Below, piece by piece: positions 35,410 through 47,293 of a DNA stretch of 64,000 nt. The translations under genes and the position numbers were made by a program. Under the pieces are notes generated by a model. That model was not told the origin of the DNA and did not search any database. It worked only from the letters and a program-made list of their open reading frames with translations. This DNA is from Adenanthera pavonina (taxonomy: Eukaryota; Streptophyta; Magnoliopsida; Fabales; Fabaceae). How positions within the stretch are numbered: the stretch's first letter is position 1; each line of letters begins with the position of its first letter. The stretch lies in NCBI GenBank assembly GCA_026686845.1, contig JAIVEN010000011.1, forward strand, positions 27,762,501 through 27,826,500. Reading direction: 5' to 3'.

Positions 35410-35885
35410 TGAACCGATTTTTTGTTTTGTTAAAAATTTGAAGCGAATGTTGTTGTTGTTTAATGGGTCGAACGGGGGACTTGTTAATGATCAACTTTAC
35501 ATTCCTGGATTGTTCCAATCACAGCTTCAATATTGTAATTTATGGGCTTTTTAGGTGATTTGGTGTTGGCTGTTAGAGTATGTAATATAAATGAATATAT
35601 GGGCCGAGAAGAAGCCCAGGCCTACATACTTGAAAGTCTATAGTCCATAATCAAAACTGAAGTGGGTTAGAGAATCCTGGGTTGAGAAGTCGATATTGTA
35701 TAAGTGAAAAAGTGATCTAATCTTTGTACACCAAAAAGAACTGAACGAAAGTGATCCAAAATAATCATTTCAAGCTCAAGCTCAAGCTCCATGCAATTTT
35801 GTTTTTAAATCTATAGTATTTTTTGCGCATATTTCAATAGGATTTAAATGTTACAAGGAGAAATATAAGTTCGAATGTATCACTA
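35410..35885. other. Unassigned insertion-derived sequence upstream of ABCC pseudogene 2
   Basis: It is less AT-rich than its neighbours, with a TTG trinucleotide run (35448-35460) and an AAGCTC hexamer run (about 35772-35789). It is absent from copy 2 of the flanking segment. I see no coding frame. Confidence 0.35.
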
Positions 35886-35889
35886 GAAA

Positions 35890-36130
35890 AAATATTTCTT
35901 CCATGTGTGGATTGGTTCTTGTTTCTTGTTACACCATGAAGTTATCAATGACATCCTCTTGTTTGAAAGGTGTTTGTTATAATGATTAACCTATGTTTAG
36001 TTTCTTGTTGTACAACTTTCAGCTGTCACGCAAATAAGGTTTCTTTTTCTGATATTTTGCTAGTGTAAATCTTAAATTTCAAATATTTTGGAGGGTAATT
36101 GAAGTTGTTGTTGACCAGAAAAGCAATTAG
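35890..36130 (+). repeat. ABCC 5'-flanking segment, copy 3 (proximal promoter part)
   Basis: Collinear with 26450-26720 ('ggttcttgtttcttgt', 'atgacatcctcttgtttgaa', 'ttgaagttgttgttgaccag'). Confidence 0.7.
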
Positions 36131-36232
36131 TAAATTTTATCAACAACATATAAAACAAGAATGCAAGTGTTATTTGTGACTGTTCTCTGTAACTTTCTCT
36201 TCTTTCTCGGCAACCGAACGAACACAAACACA

Positions 36233-38714
36233 ATGACCATTGCTTGTTTCACTTTGACTACATATGCAGGGGGCATCTCAGAGATCTGCTTCATAGATTT
36301 CAGCCTTACTTCAATTTGCAACCAAAGGAAAGCAATAGACCTAGTAAATATGCTATTCCTGTCAGTTCTCTATTTATCTTTGCGCATCACTTGGGTAAGA
36401 AAGATTCCTGCAAGTGATAGTTTTGGAAAGAGATGGGTTTCCACAGCAGCCTTAGTGTGTTGTGCTCTTATTGGCATAGCTTATTTCAGTATGGGTTTGT
36501 GGGATTCCATTGCCAAAACCAGTAACTTCAATAGGCTAAATTGGTTGGTTTACATCATCAGAGGACTAGTTTGGATTTCTTCAACAGTTTCTTTGCTTGC
36601 TTAGAAATCCAAATGGATAAAAATTTTGAACTCTCTTTGGTGGGTTTCTTTATTTACTTTGGTTTATGCTCTAAATATAGAAATTTTGTTCAAAAGGCAA
36701 GAATTTCAAATTTTTTATCTGGTGCAATGGCCTATACAACTATTACTTGTCTTTTGTGCTTTCCAAAACCTTGGTTACTATATCTCTCACCACATACCAA
36801 AAGAAACCAATTTATCTAAACCTCTTTTGGGTTCAAAGGCAGAAAATAATAGAACAAAAGTAGGCCGTGCAACATTTCTTAGCAAACTGAGTTTCTCTTG
36901 GATCAATCCTATGCTCAGTTCGGGTTACTCAAAGCCTCTAGCTCTTGAAGACATCCCTTCTCTTGCTTCTGAAGACGAATCTCATGTAGCTTACCAAAAA
37001 TTTGCTAATGCATGGATGCTTTTGAGGGAGGGGAACTACAACAATACCAAAAACTTGGTCCTCTTGTCCATTGCCAAAATGTACTTAAAAGAGAACTTCC
37101 TAATAGCAATTTATGCATTTATCAGGACAATTTCTCTGGTACTTTCTCCTTTACTACTCTATGCTTTTGTAAACTACACAAGTCACCATGAGAAAGACAT
37201 GCAAGAAGGCCTTTACTTGGTGGGGTACCCTATTATCACCAAGCTGGTTGAGTCTTTCTGCCAGAGGCATTGGTTCTTTAATGCAAGGAGATCAGGAATG
37301 AAGATAAGATCGGCTCTAACGGTTGCTGTCTATAAAAAGCAGCTAAAGCTTTCAAGTTCAGCTAAGAGAAGGCACTCAACTGGGGAGATTGTGAGCTACA
37401 TTACAGTTGATGCCTATAGAATGGGTGATTTTCCATGGTGGTTTCATCTGACATGGACAAGCTCATTGCAACTTCTTCTTGGTATTGGGGTTCTTTTTGG
37501 TGTTGTGGGTATCGGTGCACTTCCTGGCTTAGTCCCTCTTCTTATATGTGGCCTTCTCAATGAACCAACTTGGATCCTCTACATCTGTACACTGACGATG
37601 AAATATGGAAGGTGAATAATTTAGCTTCACCATTGGATAATAAATTACTCTACATTTTCTTCCTTGTTTTCTCCCTTGACCATATCAAAGAACACAAGTT
37701 TGATTGGTTTTGCTCTTTAATAGGCTTTGGGGAAATGTCAACTAAAGACAACAGTTAGCAGCCTACCTAAATTGCTGGATTCTTCGGCTGAGTTAAATAC
37801 AATAACTTGAGATTATGTTTGGACTGGAGATTGTGGGAATATAAGGAAGAGAAGGGAAGATTTCGTTGAAATTTTATTCTTTTGTTTGGAAGTTACAGAT
37901 ATTGAAGGAAACTTTTATGCTGAGTTCCTCTTCTGCTCTTAACTACCAAACTTCTTGAAGCTTGTAGTAGATCAAGCAACTTTAAGGTAACGTTGTTTAT
38001 GGATCTTTCATGGTCTGTTTGTTTTAAGGGATTTGGAGGAGAGGGTAATTTTCTCTCCACTCCCCTCCTCTCCCTCCCCTCTAAGGAGGAAAGTCTTACA
38101 GGGGTGGGAAAGTGTTCCCCTCCCCTTGTTTGGTTTAGACAAAAAAAAAATATGAGAGGGAAAATCTCACTACCCCCCCTCCCCAACCAAACAACCCTAA
38201 AGGATTATAAGTACTAGTTTTGAAGTGTTTTTAATCACATCAAGTTTTTTTTAATTTAATATGGCTAAAGAAATCCAATTCTAACTAATTGACAGCAAGC
38301 GACGATGGCGATAATTGGAGTGCAGGACAACATCAACTCTTTTGCCTTGGGAGAGTTCTTCTCAGAAGGAACAAAATTCTTGTGTTGGCTGAAGCCACTG
38401 CTTCCATTGACTCCACCACAGATGCCATTCTTCAACAAGTTATCAGGCAAGAATTTGCAGAATGCACAGTTAAGCTGTAATTGACAGTGACATGGTCATG
38501 GTTCTCCCTTATGGTAAGTTGGTTCTACTCTCCTTCTTTGGATGTACTCTACTTTTGTCCACAAACTCAATATCATTGCAAATAATGATGAAAATGGATC
38601 TACCCTTTGGTTTTTGATTGCTTGGTGACAATAGGGGAAGTGGTGGAGTATGATGAGCCTTCAGAGCTTATGAACACAAACTCTTCATTTTCTAAGCTGG
38701 TAGCTGAATATTGA
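36233..38714 (+). pseudogene. ABCC8-like: ABCC8-like ABC transporter pseudogene 2, internally deleted
   Basis: This is a tandem paralogue of pseudogene 1. Reading from ATG 36233 gives TMD0 and the first part of TMD1, with one in-frame TAG at 36602-36604 (codon 124). At about 37563 the TMD1 codons GLLN jump straight to the end of the NBD2 exon 8 equivalent (aaccaacttggatcc), removing about 3.26 kb relative to copy 1: the rest of TMD1, all of NBD1, TMD2 and NBD2 Walker A. Remaining exon equivalents: to 37611, 37724-37787, 38296-38513, 38635-38714. Further damage: donor at 37788 CT for GT, Walker B reads LVLAE for LVLDE, a 22-bp deletion in exon 10 removes the H-loop His and shifts frame, and the C-terminus ends early at TGA 38712. 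At the two positions where copy 1 has stops (27806, 27815), this copy keeps Gln and Trp codons. Confidence 0.9.
38018..38205. repeat. Possible small TIR insertion in ABCC pseudogene 2 intron
   Basis: A GC-richer block begins GGTCTGTTTGTTTTAAGGG and ends CCAAACAACCCTAAAGG, giving imperfect inverted ends. It lies in the intron before exon 10 and is absent from the matching intron of copy 1 (31571-31820). Target duplication unclear. Confidence 0.4.
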
Positions 38715-39249
38715 TCCTCTTGCAAGAGAAATTCCTTCCAAAGTGCTAGCATGCATCATCATTAGCATTATGTTTTGGTCCAAAAATGCTTGTAAAAATG
38801 GAACTTTGCAACAATAGAAGTTTCATTGTTCATTTTAGGAAGCATTTATCCCTTTTTATGGGTCACCACATTTAAACTTATCATTAATGTATTATGAAAC
38901 TTTCAATTACACCAAATGTCCAGTTGAATTTCACTTAAATTCTATTTTTCAACAGCTTTTTTTTGTTTTCTTTTTTAGGTTTTCATAAATTATTATGACT
39001 TATAATTTAGAGGTGAATCGGCAATCGTGGGCCAAATTCAGATTTGAAAAGTACGTTCAATTTATTAAAGATTGTTGATTGTTTTCAAAGAGGATCCTGA
39101 TTTTACTTCCAAAACAATGGACATCAAACAACAATTAGCAGGTTTTTAACACGATTTCTTTTTGTTTGCATGCATTCTACTCAACTTTTCTAAGTTGTAG
39201 AACAAACTTTTGACAATGACTTGCATAAATAAAAATATAATGGGTGAAC

Positions 39250-39305
39250 GAAAGTTGGTTGGCAATGATACAACCCTACCCCACAAGGTGTGGGTTCAAA
39301 TTCTT
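39250..39305 (+). repeat. tRNA-derived SINE-like A and B boxes
   Basis: GAAAGTTGGTTGG (about 39250-39262) and GGGTTCAAATTC (39292-39303) resemble polymerase III internal promoter boxes; the latter is a close B-box match. An A/T-rich tail follows. Confidence 0.4.
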
Positions 39306-39330
39306 CTATGAGAATCTTGTTAATGAATAA

Positions 39331-39472
39331 TTTATAAATATTTTTATATATATTTTTTAAGTCTTGAAACATATCTTAACCTTAACTTTAATAAGTTTTA
39401 ATTTATAAACATTTTTATATATGTTTTTTAAGTCTTGAAACCTATCTTAACCTTAACTTTAATAAACTTTTA
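39331..39472 (+). repeat. Two-copy 71-bp tandem repeat
   Basis: The unit 'tttataaatatttttatata...aagtcttgaaacatatctta...' at 39331 recurs at 39402 with few changes. Confidence 0.75.
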
Positions 39473-40671
39473 AGATCTAACTCATTTAAACTTTTTTTCT
39501 AAAAAGAAAAAGTAATACTTCTCTAAGAAGAATTCCGCTTGATTCTTCGATTCTTTATACTTTGTTATGAAAAATATGAATTGAATATTACAATACCAAC
39601 CAAAATGTTAAGACTACATTATGAGGGAGCTGGGTATATGGCCCCAACTAGGCAACCCTCCACCACATTGTTTCTTCCATTGTCAAAGTCTTTTGCAAAC
39701 TTAATCATAAAATAGGAGACATGGAGAAAACGTATACACTTTGAACACCAAGTGACCAATTTATGTAGAAGATAAGAGGTTATGGGAAAGGGAGAGGTCA
39801 TGAATGGTGTAGGAAAAAAATGGGATTATGTTTTGGTTTAACATTGGCCACACACAATCTTCAATATCACTTTACGAATATTTCCAAATCGTAATGAGTA
39901 GCAATCGTGTTTATAACTTGGATGTGATTATAGTAGCATTTGTGGTCATCACTCATCAGTACTCTATGTCTCTATTTCCATTTTATTTTTCATCATATTT
40001 TTTTATGGAAGTTGACTTTTGAATGTCGAAATTAATTGATTTGATAATAATGAAATAAAGTATGCTACTATTTGTGGGATTATCTTATTTTCTTTAACAA
40101 AATAATTGAGTAGTGAGTTGAATTTTAAAAGATCATCAAGGTCAAGACAAACCTCACAACTCAGAGCGTTTATAAAGATACTTATTAATAAGATTCTCTA
40201 TTAGCATTATTTAAAGACACACCCTTATGAAATATAAGTTGTATCTTTACCAATTAAATTAACCTTTATTAGAATATAAGGAAAAAATATGATATGCATA
40301 GAAGGAAGGCCACATGGATACAGCCCCCATTCTAGATTTTGAGGGCTAGTTGGATAGATTGTGGAGGAAAAAATATCCCACATGCATCTCATTTGGTTTG
40401 GACGGTTAAGAAATTATTATTATTATTTAAATATTTTTTCACTTTATTTTTTATGTTTTATCTTATATTTATTCTATAATTTTATGAGTTTTTGACTTTT
40501 ACTTTTCCACAAAACATCTTTCAAATCAATTTATTTAACCATTTCTTATAAATATCAAAATAAGGCACTTATATATAATTCAATAGACAAATCAGAATAA
40601 ACTTATTTAACTTCATATTTAATTCTTAGCATTGATAATTTTATAATTAATATTATATGATACATTAGCCA

Positions 40672-42192
40672 TTACTGCTGAACTGTGCGAGATTGGGGCA
40701 GGGTCTCATGAGCAGACACAGACACAGCCTGCGACTTGGAATCTGGTGAGATGAACTGCGAAGCCTCTTCTTCCTTAGAAATCTTGTTGATCAAGTGAAT
40801 CAAAACCCTCTCAAGCTCTTCCCCATCACTCCATTCATGGATTTCAGCCTTCACAAGCAAACGGTCTTTGCATATCAAGTCCCACAAGGGGAACTTCCTC
40901 CTTGGCATCACAAAGTCTCTCTCTTTCAGTCTCAAGCTTGGACAGTAGTCCCCAATCCCATCACCCACATAGATGAACCTCTTGCCTTCTTCGGGGGATA
41001 TTGAATCTTGAATCCTCTCTATGATTGGACCCTATAATGGAAAAATGATTGATTCAGTTATAAATCATGTATAAATAAACAGGTGATATTTGAATCTTCT
41101 ACAAAAATATAACTTTAATTATCAGATGTTGATTAATAAATACTTTATTCCAAGTGTTTAGAAATTTTTAATTGTATTACTTATTTTGACTATTATATCT
41201 AAATAGGGGCTTTGGTCAAAATTATTCATTATTTTTTATACGTTAATATTAAATCTAATTAATTATCTCTAATAAGGGAGGCAAGAGCCCAGATTCTTCC
41301 TTGTGGAGAACTCATGTCTAGATTATCTGGTGGGGTTAATATGATCCCACTTGTGTTTTAGTCAAAATCAAGTCAAGTTGAAAGTTGAAACCAAAATTTC
41401 TCTATGGTTGACAAGGATAAGTTCTCTTCTTCTTCCTATTCTTGTTCCTTCCAGAAAAGAAAAGTAGGGAATTAAAGGAAGAAAATAGAGATACCTTGCA
41501 CATGTTTGGAGGGCAACGACTGCAGCCATGGGGGGCTTTGTTGAAGTCATGGTAAGGCGAAATTCTCAAACTTCCTTCTTCATTAACATAGGCTGGGTTA
41601 GTGATAATCTTAGAGAAGCACTCCCTTATTCCCAAATGCTTCAGAATTGTCTCAATGGAGAACAGATTTGCATCACTCACAACCCTTAACTCGCACCTGG
41701 AGAGCAAAATACCACCATATATTTCTTCTTCTCCAAAAGGAAAGGAAAAAGAAAAAAGAACTCCTTTATTTAAAGAAGAAAAAGATGCATACTCTAAAGC
41801 ATGAGCTGCTTTAATGGCAGGGACTACTCTGGGATGTACAGGATTCCTCTTCAGAATCTCTTCAATTTCCTCAATGGTTACTTCTTGTGCATGAAGCTCC
41901 ATCATCACCCTATCCTATAAAATCAATACCAGAACAGGAGGACTCAGATATTTCTGCCATAGACAACAAAACCAGAAGCTCAAACTGTCAAATTAAACAA
42001 GTTACAATATCATTGAGGAAACAAAATTAAATTGTTCTGAATTAAGAATCTTACAATGGCAGAGTTCCAGGGCATTGTGGAAAGAAGTTGATTGAACAAG
42101 TTGGTGGCATCGAGCTCCTGAACGACCCAATCGTCACAATCGCAGTCAACAATGGTCTTGTCAAAGTCGAAAAGCACCACAATTCCAGACAT
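40672..42192 (-). CDS. PHOSPHO1-like HAD-superfamily phosphatase, four exons, intact
   Basis: Exons on the minus strand: 42192-42055, 41914-41793, 41696-41495, 41031-40672, all with GT..AG introns. They join in frame to 273 residues, the usual family length. HAD motif I is LFDFDKTIVDCDCDDWV near residue 7 (Asp9 nucleophile, Asp11 acid/base). SDAN in exon 3 holds the motif II Ser, and YVGDGIGDYCPSL in exon 4 gives the acidic motif that binds Mg. A conserved HGCSRCPPNMCK Cys cluster closes exon 3. The plant relatives are annotated as inorganic pyrophosphatase 1/2-like, phosphocholine/phosphoethanolamine phosphatases (PS2/PEPC1 group) or thiamine-phosphate phosphatase. Substrate cannot be told from sequence. 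There is no signal peptide, so a soluble location is likely. The C-terminal ~25 residues are Ser/Gln-rich and probably variable. ATG 42192 is the only start that puts motif I at the expected place. Confidence 0.92.
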
Positions 42193-42296
42193 TGTTACGA
42201 AAATCTCAGTGACCTAGAAGAACAAATCCTATTGGGTGTCTCGCAGTTCTCTCAAAATCGATTCTTGGCATGGATTCCACGGCTTGAGAGACATGG

Positions 42297-42304
42297 GTAT
42301 TTAT
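42297..42304 (-). promoter_or_regulatory. TATA-like box of the HAD phosphatase gene
   Basis: On the minus strand AATAAATA lies about 105 bp upstream of the start codon, suitable for a ~75-nt 5' leader. Weak match; no other candidate is closer. Confidence 0.3.
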
Positions 42305-42309
42305 TGTGA

Positions 42310-43015
42310 ACGCCATTGTCAAAACCTAACCATGCAAAAGAGAACAAAGAATGGGTTTTTTTAGTCAAACATAATAAAAAGTAAAATTATTTACAAAAAT
42401 GTGGTACGTGAGACACTATTTATCAAAATATAATACCTACCCTCTATTTTATTACTTGGTAGGGAGAAAGGAGGGGTAGAGAAAAATAGTAAAAAAAAAC
42501 TAAAAAAAAATTGTATTTTCTATTGCTGGGTTACGGAGAGAATTTTAAGAAAAATAATATGTTAATTATACATATTCCACCCCCCCCCAAAAAAAAACTT
42601 TTCTCTTCAATGCTTTGCTTGGCATGGGTGAAAAAAGGGGAAGAAAAATTGAAGAGAAAACTATATTTTCTCTTACTTGGCTAAGGAGAAAAAAGTGAGG
42701 GGGAGAAAAAATTGAGAAAAAAATAATATGTGAATCCCACATAATTTTTTTTTCAACTTTTCTCTTCCAAAATAGAGAAATTTTGGATAGAAAAATTTCC
42801 TTTTAAAATTACCCACCAATTTTTTTTAATGTATATATAAAATATATTTTTAATTTAAATGAGATTTAATTTAATGAAAATAAATATTATATTATATAAA
42901 AAATATAATTATGATATACATATTTATAATATAATTTAAATATATATTAGTAATTATTATAAATTATATATGGGGGAGGGGGAAGAGGCGAGGGATAACG
43001 GGTTCTGAGGGGGTG
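42310..43015. other. Intergenic, with a diverged direct repeat
   Basis: Around 42500-42600 and 42655-42770, two ~110-bp stretches share 'tattttctctta/attg..gg.taaggag', 'gaaaaataatatgt' and 'ttttctcttc' words, suggesting a diverged tandem pair. No gene. Confidence 0.4.
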
Positions 43016-43019
43016 GGCG

Positions 43020-43361
43020 GTGAGGTGGCAGGCTATATATTAATTATGCCTGCCACCTACTTTCTTCAAAATTATAAAAAAAGAAAAAAAAACAAAAGCC
43101 GAATTATCATAATTGGTCTCCCATGCAACTAGATGAGGTGGCAGGCTATATATTAATTATGCCTGTCACCTACTTTCTTCAAAATTATAAAAAAAAGAAA
43201 AAAAAACAAAAGCCGAATTATCATAATTGGTCTCCCATGCAACTAGATGAGGTGGCAGGCTATATATTAATTATGCCTGTCACCTACTTTCTTCAAAATT
43301 ATAAAAAAAGAAAAAAAAAACAAAAGCCGAATTATCATAATTGGTCTCCCATGTAACTAGA
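43020..43361 (+). repeat. Three-copy 113-114 bp tandem repeat with an internal palindrome
   Basis: Units start at 43021, 43134 and 43248, with a fourth beginning at 43362 that breaks off after about 7 bp. Each contains AGGTGGCAGGC ... GCCTGCCACCT, an 11-bp inverted repeat around a 13-nt AT spacer; it is perfect in unit 1 and has one mismatch in units 2 and 3. Near-identity between units implies recent expansion. The 77-codon open frame across it is a by-product of the repeat. Confidence 0.9.
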
Positions 43362-43379
43362 TGAGGCGAGCAGGTGCTA

Positions 43380-44369
43380 CTCGAGTTGTAAGTGTACGTT
43401 TGGTTTTTAATTTGTAAAAGATTAGTTTTAATACAATTAGTTTAAAATATAATTATGATAAAAATTAATTTTACTGTTTATATTTAGATAATTTATTTAA
43501 AAATTAGTTTTGATAAAAGTAATTATAATTAGATAATTTTAATTAAAAATAATTATATAAGGATATATAATTTTTTACCAACTTTTAATAGATAAATTTT
43601 CTTTGTCCAATACATATTTAATAAATATATATGTGTGTGCATTTGTCTAAAAAATAAAAGTTTTAAAATTAAAATATTAAAAATAAGAGTGATAATATTA
43701 TATGACAAATTATACAACATAGGTTGTACAATCTGATCTTATGTAAAATTATTTCATTTTATTTGATTTAATAATTATCAATATGATTATGATTAAAGAA
43801 ATGATTAAGAATTAACCCATATAGAGGAAAATTGTTAAAAGAACTTTAGAAATTTTGTTTCTTAGTATTTTATTTCTCTTATTTTTATTTTTTTTACTTA
43901 TATTGTTCTTTAAATTGAACTTAAATTTCATCCTACAATCAATTTAATATCTTTGAATCAAAATTTAATTTGATTTATCTTGCATTTTATTTAATTAAAA
44001 ATATAATTTATCTGATGTAATATTTTTTTATAAATCATCGTCCATAGAAATTAAAATTTTGAAAGGGCATTTTTCTCATTAGATTAGAAAAATTTTATTA
44101 AAATTTTATATTCCTAACTTTCTAATTTTTTCTTATTTTTATTTATTGGTTTTTTCGATCTTTTTCTTGTGAGAATCAAATTTTTTAAATCTGGAATCAA
44201 TTCTTTTTTCAGAAAAAAGAAATTTGATATAAAATATCAAATATGTTTTTTTTTCCAAAACACAATTTTCCCTAAATAGTTTCTGTATAGTTTTTGTCAT
44301 GTTATATTTTGATTATTTATTTATTTTATTATTATATATTGCTCTAAAAAACCTGCCAAATGATACATT
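43380..44369. other. AT-rich gene-free region
   Basis: Holds a dispersed repeat copy (43740-44160) related to 23410-23830. No coding frame or RNA gene is visible. Confidence 0.45.
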
Positions 44370-45325
44370 CTCGACAAATAAGTCAATTTTAGACCGTTGG
44401 CCATCTTTGAAATGCACGCTCCAGTATATTCTGGGTATATGGTGTTGATTTAGTCATTCTTATAATATTTATTTATAAATATTAACTTTTAGAAAATTAT
44501 TTGGGCTAAATATATAGCATTTTATCTTGGTTCTAAATACAATATTTTTTCCAGAATATAAGACAATATTTATTATACAATACTAAAAAATACTTCTATT
44601 TAAAAAAATTTTTAATAAGAATAATTTTAGAAAAATAATATAATTATTTAAAAGATTATGATCATTAATCAATTTTAATTTCAATAATTAATTCATATAA
44701 TTTGTTTAAAATAATATTATATTAAAAAATGGAGGAAATATTTTTTATTTAGGTATGTGATGTGCTTAGACCAGCAATGGTAGACACACAACTATATTCA
44801 GGAGCCTATCCTCCTAAATTTTTTATCTAAAAAATTTTTAACTTATAGGCTCTCCAAAAATGTCAAACAATTTAGATTTTTATGATTTATGATTCCTCCC
44901 AAATATTTTTCTCATTCATGACAATTGTTTGAATAATCTAAGAGCTTTTTTTTTCACTTTTTAATAGAATTAAAAATTTAGAAAGCATGTAAATCAAGAT
45001 ATGCAAATCTCTCTCCTATAAAATTATATAATTAGGACATAATAATTTTATAAAATTTATAAATAAAAGATATATTTATGTTATATTATATTTTTTTAGG
45101 ATTCAAAATATTTTTTTATTATCTTTAATACCTCATAGATTACTTAGAAATTTGATAATGAGTTTACATGAGATTTTCTTTTGTTCACAAGTTTGGGCCC
45201 CAATATTCAGTGCTGGTTCCGCCCCGTGAACCACCATTATTTATTGTCGCATGTGATGTGACAGGATCCGTCTGCAAATAGATGCTACGGCGGAGCTATG
45301 TTGTCACATGGAGCAAATTATAAGT
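44370..45325 (+). repeat. 1.55-kb repeat family, truncated copy 0
   Basis: Begins at the 'gacaaataagtcaattttag' landmark and ends with 'gtcacatggagcaaattata', matching the second part of the units at 45326 and 49028 but more diverged. A MITE-like AT segment sits at 44530-44745. Confidence 0.6.
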
Positions 45326-47293
45326 AATGTCCAAAAATTTTACTCCCTGAATTAAGGTGTACGTAGTGTACTATTTTAAAAAATTTATGTTTTAAAATAT
45401 AATATATTATATAAATTATATTATATTTTTTTATTATGTTTTTAGTATTATTCTTAATAAGTAAGCTTATATATTCTATGGTTATCAATATATTTAATAA
45501 AAATTTTTTAATAGTTTGATCAAATCATAAATGAATAAAGGAGAATTTTTCTCAAAAACTTCACTTTTCACAATTACCAATTACCTATGGGAACTTGAAA
45601 AAAAAAATAAAGGAGAAAATGACTATAATTTATTAATGTAGAAAGTATTATTAAATAAAGGTAATTTAGGAAATAATGAAAAAAAAATTTTGATTACTAA
45701 TCATTATCTTAGTATGTATATAATAGTTAAAAATAAATTATAAACTAAAACAGAGGGAGTAATAATCTGCACCTCTTACCCTTTTTTTTTCACATACTAC
45801 CTTTTATATGTCAATTCTACTTAACTTTTGATCCAAATCCATGTGTATTTGAGTTTAAAAATATTTGAAATGTATGAAAACTTAACTCAAGCCTAATATA
45901 ATTTGAAGATTGTGAAGCCGTTATGTAATTGAATAAGAAACACATGGATGAATAATTGTTTAATGACTTATACTCAAAAAATGTTTTAAATAGAATTGAT
46001 GGTGAGTGGTTGTTTAATTGTTTCAATACATTAAATTACTTAAAGGACAATAATAGAGTACTTTCTCCATTTTTGAATAATTAACATTTTGGAGTTATGT
46101 ATGTTGACAAGGAAGTCAATTTTAGTTAGCCACCTTTAAAATGTGCACTCCAAAAAGATTCTAGATATATGGTGCTCTTTCAGTGATCTTATAATATTTA
46201 TTTATACATATTAATTTTTAGAAAATTATTACTATTTATTCAGGTATGTGATGTGTTTGGACCACCAAAAGTGGCTGACAAAGATATAGGCCCCCTATAT
46301 AAGCTTGTCAAAAATGTCAAATAATTTAGGTCTTTAGGACTTTTCGCCCCTCTCAAATATCATCCTTATAATAATTGTTTGAGTATCAACTAATAAACTT
46401 AGTTTGAGAGTTTTTTTTTTCATCTTTTTAATGGAATTGAAAACTTGGAGAGCTCCAAAATCAAAATATTCAAGTCTTTCCCTATAAAACTATGTAATCA
46501 AGACATAATAATCTTATAAAATCTATGAAGTTATTTAAAGAGTGATGGCTGGAATTATGTATTTTTTTCATTGTGTCTTATGTAATTCACTTTATTTAGA
46601 TTTTTTTATTTCTTGCTATACTCTATTTAAACTTTGAATAAAAGATGTATTTGTATCATATTATATTTTCTTAAGGTCCAAAAATGTTCTTTATTATCTT
46701 TGATACCTAATGGGTTGCTTAAAAATTTGTTAATGAATTTATATATGAAATTCTTGGGGTCGGGATCTCTCTTGCGAGAGACCCTGATTTACCTCTCTTC
46801 TACCTCTTTGTTTGTTCTTTTTTTAACATTTAAGTTTAGAAATAAAAAATATTTCTTTATAATTAGATAACTATAAAATTGTATTATTTTTATTTTTTTT
46901 TAATTTAAATATCATACAGTCGAAAAAATCTTTATAGTTATATAGTTATATAATATGATAAAAATATATATATAATAGGGTAAAACTGAATAGATACATA
47001 AATATATAACTCTAAAAAAAATATATTGTATCATTTATAATTTTTAAATTTAAAAAAATAAAAAAAAAGATAATTTTTCTACCACCACAGGCATCCCACG
47101 TCGGAGATTGTTTAGTCGCAAGTCTGCCTGATAGTATCCGCGTTCGTGTGGACCAGTCTATTTTATTCAGGCATGTTATTTGTTTGGACCACTTTACAAA
47201 ATGGATGCACCTCACCGTGCGTGATGTAATTGGACCAGTTTACAAGTGAATGGTGCATTTATTTTGTCACATGGAGGAAATTATAACTAATGT
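45326..47293 (+). repeat. 1.55-kb repeat family, copy A
   Basis: Starts AATGTCCAAAAATTTT and runs to the AATGT at 47289-47293. It is interrupted by the Stowaway-like MITE at 45343-45759; without it the unit is about 1.54 kb. Highly similar to copy B: both carry 'ggcatcccacgtcggagatt' (47090 and 50391) and 'gcctgata.tatccgcgttc'. No conserved reading frame is present. Confidence 0.75.
45343..45759. mobile_element. Stowaway-like MITE, 417 bp
   Basis: Ends CTCCCTG and GAGGGAG lie between TA dinucleotides (45341-45342, 45760-45761). Copies B and C of the surrounding repeat show the uninterrupted site (AAAATTTTAATATTTTGC), confirming an insertion. Confidence 0.7.

Larger units (their letters stand above)
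38715..40660. other. Intergenic region between ABCC pseudogene 2 and the phosphatase gene
   Basis: Contains a SINE-like segment (39250-39305) and a two-copy 71-bp repeat (39331-39472). No gene is supported; short frames at 39190, 39619 and 39828 have no recognisable domain. Confidence 0.5.

Noticed and set aside
41402..41908. 168-codon minus-strand frame as a single exon of the phosphatase
   Set aside because: It reads through the intron between 41697 and 41792; the spliced model restores the family's CELRVVSDAN block.
43123..43356. 77-codon frame with a repeated peptide
   Set aside because: The peptide repeat simply follows the 114-bp DNA tandem repeat.
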